Shown here piece after piece: positions 37,633 to 48,585 of a stretch of 64,000 nucleotides of DNA. Every line of letters starts with the position of its first letter. Within the stretch, counting starts at the first letter, position 1. Origin of the DNA: Lingula anatina (lineage: Eukaryota > Brachiopoda > Lingulata > Lingulida > Lingulidae); contig NW_019773614.1 of NCBI RefSeq assembly GCF_001039355.2, forward strand, positions 535,429 to 599,428. Direction: 5' to 3'. The notes under the pieces are model-generated. The model searched no databases. It saw nothing but the letters and a program-made list of their open reading frames with translations, and was not told the origin of the DNA. The position numbers and the translations under genes were made by a program.

Positions 37633-40600
37633 TATACACAGACAGAAATTTCAATATCATCATTAAAAAGAGAAGAAAACCATTAACTACACCTATCTAG
37701 CACAATTGTAAAGAACTAAAAATGTTTAGATTTTTATCTAAAGGCATCCCTACATGTACATGTATTCTTACCACATAATCACTCCACTCCAAGTATGCAC
37801 TTCCTAAATGAATGACATTTTAGCTGTGTAAAACTGATTCTCAATGATCTGAACAAACTGCATGGTAAGGTTTTGGCTGTTGTATCTGTGTTGATGATAT
37901 CTTGTTTTATCAATACCACTTGTATTGGTATAAACAAACCTTTGAGTTTAACTTTGCCCATTTATAAACACCTTAAAATAACATACCTGTCTTCGCTCTA
38001 GTGTTTGCTGCATCGCACGCTCTCGATCCTGCATAACTGCTTCACGTTGCATCTGTCGTTGTCTCATGGCTTCTATCCTCCGTTGTTCCACCTCGGACTC
38101 TCTCATTGCACAGGCATCCATCTTCCTGCGAATTTCATCCCCAATCTGCTTTTTGGCATCTCTAGTTCTCTCAACTTGCATTTGGGCCTGGCGCTGACGG
38201 TGCCTCTCATTTTCCATGTGTGCCTTTAGATTTTGTCTGTAGCTGTCGTGGGAAGGAGGATGCATTCCGCTTCTGTGGGGAGCAGTTTTCTCCCAGGAAT
38301 GGTTCTTATCCATGATTCTCTTCGCTCTAAAACAAAAAACACACAAATATTGAAATTAATGCATTATTTAGCACTATATCACCAATATAATAAGTCATAG
38401 GTGGGAAATATTAATTCTCACCCTTACCAGTACGCGAAAAAATCAATAGTGAAAAAGATATCTTAAAACTGTGAAGAAGAATATATAAACTGTCATGAAC
38501 AACAATTTTTACCTGAAATCTCTCCCTTGATGGTCTTTGTGAGGAGTCTTTTCTTTACTAGGAGGATGTGGCTGTTTGGTGCTCTCCTGGAAAAGGTCTC
38601 TGTCGTATTTGACACTATGGTTCACGGGTTTATACATAGTATCTGACCACTCCACTGAAATAATTGCTATACATTAAAATGTGTTCACTAATGTGATGGG
38701 TGAGACATATCAACCAAACAGATTCGCCTTCTCTAAAGAACTAAATCTTCTGTTGGTAAGTGAAAGTACATGTATCTAAATGAAACAATTTAAAGTGAAA
38801 GTGTACATGATATTTTTTTATGCAATATTACAGATATGCTCATACATTTTTAAATATTAAACTTAAAATTTAAAAGCAATTGTCAGACATAGAGAGATTC
38901 TATTTACATACCATAGCCATTAGGTCCAATTGTTGGCTCTCTGCATTCCAAGGGAAGGGGTGTGGCACTTTCATTGTAAGGCCCTGGGGTGGGAGGGCCT
39001 ATCAAGGCAGGACTTGGTTCATTGTTCCAATACTTCCATGGTGGCCTGCTCTCCACTGGGATTGTTTTCCTTGTTCCAAAATTTGGGGACTTTGATCTGC
39101 GGGTTTGTGTCGCTTTATCTTCAGTGTCAGAAAGGGCTTCATCTGATCCAAAACTGTACCTTCGCCTCCTTCGTGTGTAACCACCGGGATCTGATCCCGT
39201 CCAAGTTCCAACACCACTGTCAAGGTCTATCTCTTCTTCCCAATCACTTTCATCTTCAAATGTCACTGACCTCCTCCTGTGAAATGTGTCCATGGGCACA
39301 TCATCCATGTCCTCAAATGACACAGATCTCCTCCTCAGAGAGGCCTCTTTCTGCATTTGCTTCCTTCTCAACAATCGCTCCCTTTCTTGTCTGATCTTTA
39401 CGGCCTGTCGGTTTCGGCGCTCCCTGTTCATCTGACGCTCATCCTCATCGTCCATTTTGTGTTCCATGATCTGTGACATTACTTTCTGGTTGAGCTGCTC
39501 TTTTGTTAGCCCAGTTCCAGGAATTAGCTTACTCATCTCTTCACTTTTTACTGCGCTGGGAGGTTTCTCCATGTGTTTGTGGTGTACTGGGTAGATAGGG
39601 ACATAAGAGGGGTGGTGATACAGGCCTCGGTCAATCATGACAGGGGTATGCACCCTATCTACATACACTGGTGCTGGCAACTCATACTCTTCAGGATCTG
39701 CATCTGGTCCTGATGTGGGGTAACCCGGGAGGTTATCAAGGGGATACCTGTCTTGGGCCTCGAGGGTTTTTCTTGCTTTGGGTGGCATTTGAAGTTCAAA
39801 CTTAATTCTCTCATACAGGCCATCAGGGATCCATACTGCCACGCCAGGATGGACTTGCTCCGTTCTGCCATTGAAGAAATTCACAGTGATCAACTCATCC
39901 TTTGCAGTGCCTGTTTAAACGAATAAAGGAAATGAATTTTAATTTAACTAAATATTTAAAAAATTCTAATTTAAAAATTTTAATTTAAAAATTCCAGCAC
40001 CAAAAGTATTCATGAATTATTGCATTAAATTAATTTATTAAGAATTAAAAAATTCCACCACTGGAAGTATTTATGATTTATTGCATTATATTAATTGTTC
40101 CTGAACCAAATACATCAAAAATAACATCTGAAGTGTTTGCAAAAAGAACAGGTGTGTCTGGATAGTCCAGAGTTTCATTGTAACATTTTCATCAGTTTTT
40201 AAATAAAATGGTTTTGTTGGGTCAAAAGTTCTAAAGTTAACATTCGGACCAAAGAACCTTTGGATTATTAAACCTCTAGACTACTGTCATGCACCAAAAA
40301 AGAACATGCTTAAATTTCTAAAATATCAAAAACCTACCCTCAGCAAATCTTTTCTCACATCCATCAATTACAATTCCTGGGCCAAATTTCTCTCCTTCAT
40401 GCTGCCAGGGTGCTAGAACATGATCTTCAGTCACAATGGAATGCCGCAGTGCATCAGCATATGAGATGATATCATAAATGTGAGTTTCCTGGTAAACAGT
40501 ATCTTTGAATTTCCCTCTTTTGCAGGGTCCAAACTCTACCAGGAATTTGTCTGCCATAACCTGAATATATGACAATAGGGTCAAAGTTTTATGACAAAAG

Positions 40601-41780
40601 TTGATCGTCTAATAAAATCAAGGCAGTTTAAAATATCAGATCAATATCACATTATTCTAATATCAACAAATAAACATCTAGACTGTGACATCCAATTAAA
40701 TAACACGCAATAGTTATATGAACCCATCTTAAGGAAAATTTGTATAATAGATAATTAACCTACCTGACTCTTGACAGTGCCCATGTAATACAGCCCATCC
40801 TCTGTTCTCCTGGCCAGTACTCTGTTTCCTATCAACAAAGCACCTGCTGCTGGTGACAGGGCCACTGGATTGGATGGATCTAACTCTTGTAATTGCTTCT
40901 GTTCCTTGAGCCAGCTATGGGCGGGTCTGTAACAGGACCACATCTGGTATCTTGGGCGAGGGATGTGGTACACAGCATCTTTAGTAACAACGACCCTTGG
41001 TGCAGGGATAGGATCCACAATGGCTGTGTCTCCTGCTACAACCACACTTGGCTGCAACCCCGGAGATAAGTACACTGTGGAGGAAGGGGGTGCTGCCAGT
41101 GTCGTGGTCAGAGAACAGAATTTTTCATTGGGATATAAAACTCCCTCTGTTGATTTGATAATTCTAGCTGCGGCTCGTTCTGATTCAAAAATGTGTGTAA
41201 CTTTTTCCACACACCCGTGTTGTGTTATAGTAACTATATCGAATGAACCATACGTCTCACGAGACAGATCTTTCAGGAATTCTGTTGCAGCACTATCAGC
41301 CTCGTTACCGTACATGAGATAAATGCAGTGTACTGGTCTGCTTTGACTGGCATAAGAAACATGGTCAAGAATGTCACTGGGGTGCTGATCAGGCAGACCA
41401 TCTGTAACTAGATATACTGCCTCACAGCCTTGATCACTGAAAGCAGTCAGTAAGGCGTCCTGAGTGTTCGTCCCTGTTTTGGCACTAAGTTTCTTTATCC
41501 ATGCTGCTGCAAATTTAACAGTCTGTGGGCTGCATTTCACCATCTTGTCAGCCCACTGTGTAACCTCAGAGTTGAATTCTATGATATTAAACATAGTGTC
41601 CTCCCTCTCATGGGCTCGTTTCACTAACTTCTCAATCAGCTGGTCCTTAACCACTTCCAGTGACATGTACATGCTGCCTGACGTGTCGATGAGGAAAGTG
41701 ACGTTCTTTTCGGGCACATCCCTGAACATGGTTGGGGGCTCCAGGGCAGCAACCTCTCCAACAATTGGATATGCTGTCAT
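36502..41780 (-). CDS. VWA-DUF4537 coiled-coil protein, C11orf16/VWA3B-like
   Basis: Six coding exons (41780-40764, 40560-40338, 39910-38912, 38654-38513, 38326-37987, 36726-36502) join in phase to 981 residues. The start is the ATG at 41780. The exon itself begins at 41866, and the preceding exon (ending at 42323) has an in-frame stop and no ATG. Residues about 25-200 are a von Willebrand A domain with the MIDAS motif DTSGSM and a later TDGLPDQ loop. Residues about 320-460 match the DUF4537/Tudor-like region of C11orf16, with VLARRTEDGLYYMGTVKSQ and ITVNFFNGRTEQVHPGVAVW. The middle is charged and Ser/Arg-rich with repeated RRRSV. The last 200 residues are Glu/Arg/Gln-rich coiled coil. The cellular role is unknown; ciliary use is only a guess. 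Human C11orf16 has DUF4537 without VWA, and VWA3B combines related parts, so the exact orthologue is uncertain. Confidence 0.75.
37572..37629. repeat. AT dinucleotide microsatellite
   Basis: An AT run of about 57 bp in the last intron of the VWA-DUF4537 gene. Confidence 0.95.
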
Positions 41781-42323
41781 CTTGGAAGTGTATCTTTGGT
41801 GGCTTGGTCTACTGTTATGTTTCACTGTTTGTCTTTTGGAGTAGAATCTGTACAGTGTATATAAGCCTGCAAATAACAATTAATACCAAATAATTAAAAA
41901 GATATGCCATTATGATAAACACATTTTGCACTGTGCTCTCTTTTAAATCACAGTCAAAATAGTTATAACCTGCGACTTCTCTTCAATTTACCATAAAGCG
42001 ACATACAATATATTTCTAAAATACACGTGTTTTAACAGTGTACATGTACTCGTAGTGCCAATTAATATTACTAGTAATACCCGGTATAGCCGATATACCC
42101 GGTATTAGAGATGTTTACTTCAACATTTGATCTTCGTTAAGGTCATACAACACCTACATAAAATCTACTGTCGAGCAGATCTATGTAAACGTTAATCACG
42201 GCAACATTAATCAAAGTTGATTTTAACCAAATTCTCCAGCGCACCTTTTAAAATACGCTTATAAACAAATTACAAATGTTAATAACTTATTATGACAATC
42301 AAATTGCACCATATATTCTTACC

Positions 42324-42564
42324 TAACGAATGTGTATAAAATGTGCTGTCGATTTTCTTTTCTGCCTATTGGTGCATTGTTATATTATAGTGTTGAGTGT
42401 TATTTCTCTTCCCCCAACAACATCATGTTTATTGTTGCCAAGGCCGAGTCAATACGTTCCACTCTACTCAGCGAAAGTGACGCCACCTATCGTACTTCTC
42501 AAGCCCTCCATCTTTCGTCCCAAATAACTTGCAATTTTAGATACTTTGAGGCGTCCCACTCACC
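42324..42564. promoter_or_regulatory. Divergent promoter region, VWA-DUF4537 gene and NDUFB2
   Basis: The - strand 5' UTR exon ends at 42323 with the donor gtaagaat, and the NDUFB2 ATG is at 42565 on the + strand. Both transcripts must therefore start within or next to about 240 bp. No TATA box stands out. The extent of the - strand first exon is not known, so transcription units may overlap. Confidence 0.55.
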
Positions 42565-44580
42565 ATGTCGTCTCGTCTATTGCAAGCAGTAAAAGTAAGT
42601 AAGCTGTATTTTGCTGCAAGAAACACATAAAGCATTTCTGAATCTGTAAACTCGTAAATATGATTGCAAATGCCTTTGCTTGCACAATGTCAATCGCCCA
42701 TGCCATGGCCGAGTAAAAATCTTAATTTGAAAATAATTTATACATATATATATTAATATAACGGCTTGTAAGGGTTATGTTTTGCTTAACCGGCGAAAGA
42801 AGTTATAATATTAGATTTTTATTGTCACATAATCTAAGACGTAAATGTCTGTAAACCGTCATATGTTGTCAATAAATTGGCACTTTTGCATCCACCTTCC
42901 CACCCTATAACTCTTTAATTTTCAGTATATTTTAAATATTAAGTGATGTTTTGACTTTGAGCAGTGTGTCCGCTCTTCAAATTTATTAGTTAGCGGCGCA
43001 GTGTATGACTTAGGGAGGTGACGGGTAACGTTTCACAGCTCTCACATTTTGGTGGATGTGCTTGCTGGATGCACCTTCATCTTTCATGTGTAAAACACAT
43101 ACCACGGATGGTAAATAGGAGTCCTAACTCATGAATTTCTGTGCCATCTCACGTGTTGCCATAATCATGAATCCAGAATTTTGTTTGAAGCTGTCAGTTT
43201 TTTCCACCCACCTTCACATGTCCACACTGTCATGGATCCAAGAATTTTTACACCTTGTAGTCATAGATTTGTGAAGGTAGTTTTACTGGTAATTTTTACA
43301 AAAGTCAAATTTTATTTGGTACTTTCAATTTCTAAATTTTCAGGTATGCAGGCCCTGTTTGACTAGGCACCTCTTGCAACAGACACAAAGAAGACATATG
43401 TCTGGTCTAGAGAAAGTGACTCGTATTATAAAGAGATCCCTAGGAAACGAATCAGTGTATGTATCTTTATTTGACACTTTGTCATCAATTTTCTTGAGTG
43501 TGACTTGTGAAGCTTTTTTTGCTAATGGCATGAATTGGATTTTTTTTTTTTTTTGTGGTAGTCTGAAACCATTGCATTAAGGCGAGAAGAACATTTAATT
43601 TAGAACCATCAAAATTTTCCAGTTTCAATATAGAACTATAAGTAGAAGGATCTTTTGTCATCTGTTGAAATTGTGAATTTATCACCATCTGTGGTAAGGT
43701 GGAGCATTTTTTTTTTGGTACCAAAAGTGATCTATTAGTCCAGATATTTATCATAAGACTAAGGTTCATTTCAAATGAACTCTGTGGGGACTCCTGCTGA
43801 AGGCAATTAAATTAACAGAACCTGGTGTTGAGTACAGGAAAGTTAGTGATTACTCACAATTGCAAACAAGAGGAGGCATGTTAATCTGATTGCATTCAAC
43901 AAGAGTCCTCACAGATTTGGATCGATCTACGCAGAAAGTTAGTCTCCTTCACTTGGGAATGAGCCTTAAGATTACAGATCCTTGATACTTAAATATAATA
44001 TCCATTATAAGCAGGTGGAGCAGGTTGGATTGGATGGAACTTGAAACATGCCAATTTGAATAACACTAAATCTTTGGTCTGAAATTGAATGAGTATCTGT
44101 TTGCCAAATTGAATCTTCTTCTTGTGAAATTTTTTGTTTTGATTAATTTTTTTGCTGTTTTTTATTTTAGATATTACAGAGATGGTGACTGCTATGATAA
44201 GGAGTATGTAGAGATACCATACAATGTAAAATTTGGCGTCTTGACGTTTTTATCATGCTTATTCTTTTACTTCTACTACCATCCTATGATAGAAAAAGTT
44301 GACAGGGTAAGTATTCATAAGTGTAAAAAATCTTTACATAATTTAGACCATATTGACATATGGAGTCTTTCCGTTTACCTGGATTAATTCATTGGTTGTA
44401 TAAGGGAGGTTAAATCATCAACTTGAATTACATGAAACTTATCACTTATGATACCATTAATCAACACATAAATGTAATGAATCTTTTTTTTCCTTTTTCT
44501 TATTTTAGCCACATTATCATGGTCCTAATTTGCATGAATTTACCGATGAGGAACTTGGAATCCCACCAGATGATGAGTGA
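42565..44580 (+). CDS. NDUFB2: NADH dehydrogenase 1 beta subcomplex subunit 2
   Basis: NDUFB2 is a single-pass accessory subunit in the membrane arm of mitochondrial complex I. Four exons (42565-42594, 43344-43456, 44171-44306, 44509-44580) join in phase to 116 residues, against about 105 in human. The N terminus, starting MSSRLLQAVK and continuing through a basic stretch with RRHMSG, looks like a mitochondrial presequence. The third exon has the membrane segment VLTFLSCLFFYFYYHP. The C terminus, FTDEELGIPPDDE, is the family hallmark and makes the call firm. Two AATAAA signals follow the stop closely (44584 and about 44594). It is divergent from the VWA-DUF4537 gene and convergent with PRDM4 about 4 kb away. 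Confidence 0.93.
43756..43945. repeat. Degenerate fold-back element in NDUFB2 intron 2
   Basis: The left arm (from AGACTAAGG at 43756) contains CTCTGTGGGGACTCCTGCTG. The reverse complement of the right arm (ending at 43945) contains ATCTGTGAGGACTCTTGTTG. The arms are about 80-85 bp each with only a short spacer, which suggests an old fold-back MITE. No target duplication was found. Confidence 0.5.
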
Positions 44581-44583
44581 ATG

Positions 44584-44589
44584 AATAAA
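44584..44589 (+). terminator. Candidate poly(A) signal of NDUFB2
   Basis: AATAAA begins four bases after the stop codon, and a second copy lies about 10 bases further on. Confidence 0.4.
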
Positions 44590-45205
44590 ATGTAATAAAA
44601 TATGACAGCAGAACATTCACTGTAAAAATTTGACCTTTTATGGTTATCGCACTGAGTGTTCAATAATATGGATTACTTGCGAGAAAAAAAGTTGTTTGAT
44701 GATTCATGCAAAATAAATATTTATTCAGTTTTTAGAAAGTGTTTTTTTTTCTTACAGAAATAGTTAAATGAATAATTGTATAAATGTACAATAAAAAAAA
44801 ACAAAAACATAGTAAAGTATTTTGTAAAGTTAAAGTTTTGATTAAAGCCATTATATAAGCAAGCTGGATGCCCAGATAAAATTGTTCTGTTAGTTGTGTT
44901 TAAGTATTTCCAAGACGTGCCATTGATTCCATTCATTGAAGAGAACCTCTTTACGTATTTTAAAATTTGTACAATCAAAGCTTTCCTCCTTACACGGCAA
45001 TAGGTAAACTAGTTGATTAAAAATTTCAGTAATATATAATATTAAATGACAATGACTAATCAATTTCACATTTGGCAGATGCCTTTTTGGGTGTATTTCA
45101 GTCTTTATTTTTTTTATTCCACACCTTGACTAGCTGGTGTTATGCTTTTCAGAAACAGAGCACTGGTCTTTTCATGACACTTAAAAATTTCATCAATTAT
45201 TAGGC

Positions 45206-45914
45206 TCAAATTATGGGATACCATGAGTCTATGGGGTGGTGCCTGATGATGACTGGAAGCTGAATGTCATTTGTCAAATTAACTGGTTTTGCAAACATCA
45301 AGCACTGATGCATTTGAGTACTTGGTTTGTGTTCTAAGATGGGTGCAGTGGCCCAGAAGTCTTGGCTTGCTGAGAACTCATTTTTCATGGAAGGAAAATG
45401 TCTCCCAAAAGGGAAGTTATGGAAGTTAACGCACATACATTGGACTATACTTTTTGTGACATGAAGTGTTTTTTCTAGCAATTGTTATGTTGCCTTTTTG
45501 CTGGTCCTCCACAAAAGTCATAATTTCCATAATTGTCTCAATATCGTGACGTCTGCCCTGGACCTCCATAGTTTGGGCATGTGGGCATGCCTTCATATGG
45601 GCCTTCAGACCTGCAGCAAAGGAAAAACTCTTATGGCACCTTGGCTCTCCTGGACACTTCCACTTGATGGGCATTTTCTTCAAAATGTTCCCTTTTCACA
45701 ATGATTTACAGATCTAATTCCCAGATGTTGTCAATTTGCAACCTGATGGGAGTAAAAGGCTCCCCAGTGGAATTTTTAACAAGTTTTTAAATGTCACCAG
45801 TCTGGGGTGAACTTGTGGATGTAGCTGGTGCATAGGCAATGTCCCAGTGCTTGGTGTATTCTCTTGGACTGTAGTCTGCTTATGGTTTCTTGTGTGCAAA
45901 CAAAAGAGCAGCAA
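45206..45914 (-). pseudogene. Zinc-finger-like gene relic
   Basis: On the - strand, 45683-45426 reads KWKCPGEPRCHKSFSFAAGL then KAHMKACPH, a C2H2-like finger with irregular spacing. A second open stretch in another frame (45481-45206) includes LMFAKPVNLTNDIQLPVIIR. A third lies upstream at 45914-45714. The pieces are in different frames with stops between them, and I see no convincing splice sites joining them. This is likely a degenerate copy of a zinc-finger gene or element. Its parent is not recognised. Confidence 0.35.
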
Positions 45915-46156
45915 ATGGGTGGTCTACACTATAGATTCCAGTGCACTCCCACTCTGGAAAAAGAAATTGGCCAAATGAGACGTGCATGCTGTGACCCAAT
46001 CCTTAAATTACATCACTCATTGAATAATTCATTAAATACTTGAGAACGCAACTATTTGATTATATGCTATTGCTTAACTTTCCTTTGGTGACGTTAGTTA
46101 AAGAAATCAATATTGATTTATTGAATTGAAAGAGTGTTATCTTGGTTAGTCATTTT

Positions 46157-46325
46157 CAGGGGCGGATCCAGAGATATTTTCTGACAGTCTTCCAAATTAT
46201 ATTTGCTAATCCATCCTCAATTTTTTGACTGTCTTCCAACAGAAAAAACTAGATACCCGTCAATGTAAACTTGAAAATCTGACCGTCTTCCGGAAGGCTC
46301 AGAAGTCGGTCTCAATCCGCCCCTG
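46157..46325. mobile_element. 169-bp MITE with CAGGGGCGGAT termini
   Basis: The left end is CAGGGGCGGATCCAGAGA and the reverse complement of the right end is CAGGGGCGGATTGAGACC. ATTTT flanks both sides (46152-46156 and 46326-46330). CAGGGGCGGA-type ends are common in hAT-like MITEs, but those should give 8-bp target duplications, and only 5 bp match here. The interior repeats TGAC-N-GTCTTCC three times. Confidence 0.75.
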
Positions 46326-46330
46326 ATTTT

Positions 46331-48585
46331 TGATGGTTGCAGTGTGCAAAGTGACTTGGTTTTACCTTCATGTGCTTTGTCTATTACAATATTAAAAACC
46401 CAACAATATCCCTCTTATTATTCTTTATGATGAATAGTTGAAAATGGCTAAATTAGCCCAGCTACAATTGAGGCTGCATCTTTAAATGATTAAAGGCATC
46501 AGATATGGAAAGATTTTTGAGAATCTTGAGATCCATTATACAATGATCCATATCAGAACTGCTGTTCATCACACATTGACTTAGTTGCATTTCTTCATTT
46601 AAAAAAACTCGGGACAGTCGCTTCTCAAAAGCTCTGGAGTGAGAAAAATGTGTATGTCTAAAGATTTCTGTGTTATAAAGGAAGTTATACGTAACAGAAA
46701 TTTAAAATGAGATGTTCCCTGTCACTTTTCAGTCCCCTGTGTCAGGTGACCTCTAGTACTACTGAATGAAGTGTTTTAAACATTTTTTTCCAAATTTAGA
46801 TTATTTTTAAGGTAATCTGCCCAACTTACCTTTCCTAAGTGTAGTTTATGTCCTTGTGACAACTTACCCAAATTGCTTTAAACATTTAAATGCAGTAATT
46901 AATTTTTTTAGTCTTTTTAGAGTCACGCTACCGAGATATTTACAAAACTTACCATAAGGTTCTGCTGTATTTGTCTCTATGCTGTTGTTGTGAACATAGC
47001 AGAAGCCTGGCTATTTATAGACCATTCACAAAAGTTAATCTAACCCCAAATTACTCGCATTAGGTACACCTTGTTTGTTCTTCTTTCAACAGTTATTGCT
47101 GCCAAGTAATCCCTATCAAAATGCCTTTCTTTCTGAACAACTGGCAGCACAGGAAAGTCGTTGCTAATGGCCTATGATAGCAAGGTGGATAAATTGATTT
47201 TTGTTTCTTTGTAGACTTAGGATTCTATAACTACACGGAAAAGTACATGCCTTGCTCTCTTATTGATCTTGAAGTGTGTCCCTTTTTGTCTGTCAAACCA
47301 TGGCACAGGTGTAAATAAAGAATGTTTATAAAGCAAACACAAGGCTGGCATTTGAATTTGTCTGGGTGTCACAGGGCTATGTCAGCACTGAAAGTTTTCT
47401 ATTTGTAAATGCCAGACACATTGCTATGCAATTTTCATATGAAAATTAGGTTAATGCCAGTTGATTTCTGTATTTGACAAAACTTGGGTGTTGTTGATTC
47501 CAAACTACATAAATTTAAGAATTAAAATTTGAATACAACAAATAGTTGTTTCTGCAATTAAAATACCCCCTCCCATTAGAAGTACAATATTTTAATGAGT
47601 GTTTGTGAATGAGGCTGTTTTTGAGTTAAACTTCCCTATTTTTTTTTTTTTTTTTTTTAGGTAATCAATAATTTGAAAAACAACTTCAATTTTCCAGTTT
47701 AAAAATCAACCTTTGGCATTTACAAGTGAAAATGAAAGGAATGTGTGTAAATAACAATTGTTTAAGCCCAGAGAAAAGACTTTTTTTTACACACATTCAG
47801 TTTTTAAAGTCATTTTTATATACGTACACTGAAGTTATCTGTATTTATGCCTCTGTAATTTTCTCCCGTTCACTGGCTTTTTAAAAATTTCATTACATCA
47901 GATTTTTTGCAAGCATAAAATTTTTATATTGATGCCTATAGCAAAAAGTACTTATCAAAATTTTTCTTATAAAAAGGACCTTATTTACTGAAAAAGTTTC
48001 CAAATCATTTAACTTTCACTCATTTTATTTGAATTCAGCAGTTGAAATTGTATGTAAATTGCACTACAGCCACCAAAAAGGTTTCCTTGTTTTGTAACAG
48101 ATTCATTGAATAAAATTAGACCAAAACCTTGTATGATGACTCAGGAGTGTAAGCTTCTTTCTTTGAGAGTAACCACAAATATCCATAAAAGAGAATCAAA
48201 TCAATCTAATCAGGGAAGAATAAAAACAGATCGGCAAACTGCAGGCTTACCTCATAAATATCTATCATAGTTTTACTTCAAAAGACCAACATGAAAATAT
48301 GTATAAAATAAGATAAAAAGCAGTGTATAATATTCATATTTTTACCCCAGGAGTGCTGCAGTACCAGCTGCTGCACTCTGGGCTGTATAGCTGTATGTTA
48401 CAAAAACTTCTTACGACTCTAAACAGCCAATGAAATATATTGTGATGTTCTTTTCTATTTGTATGCCTCATTCATTCAGTGCTTAAGAGCTGTCTAGTAC
48501 ACTGTAATGGGTTTGAGAAAAACAAAGTCAATATAATCTTCTACTTAAATTGCACAGGAAGCTATCTTTGACTTGGATACAATCA
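46331..48585. other. Non-coding stretch, mostly PRDM4 3' flank
   Basis: No gene, RNA or mobile element recognised. AT-rich with a 20-T run near 47640. The PRDM4 3' UTR must lie at its right end, but several poly(A) candidates prevent a firm choice. Confidence 0.5.

Noticed and set aside
38930-39394. 154-codon ORF on the + strand
   Set aside because: Antisense shadow of the large third coding exon of the VWA-DUF4537 gene; no domain and no splice context.
41464-41844. 126-codon ORF on the + strand
   Set aside because: Antisense shadow of the VWA domain exon.
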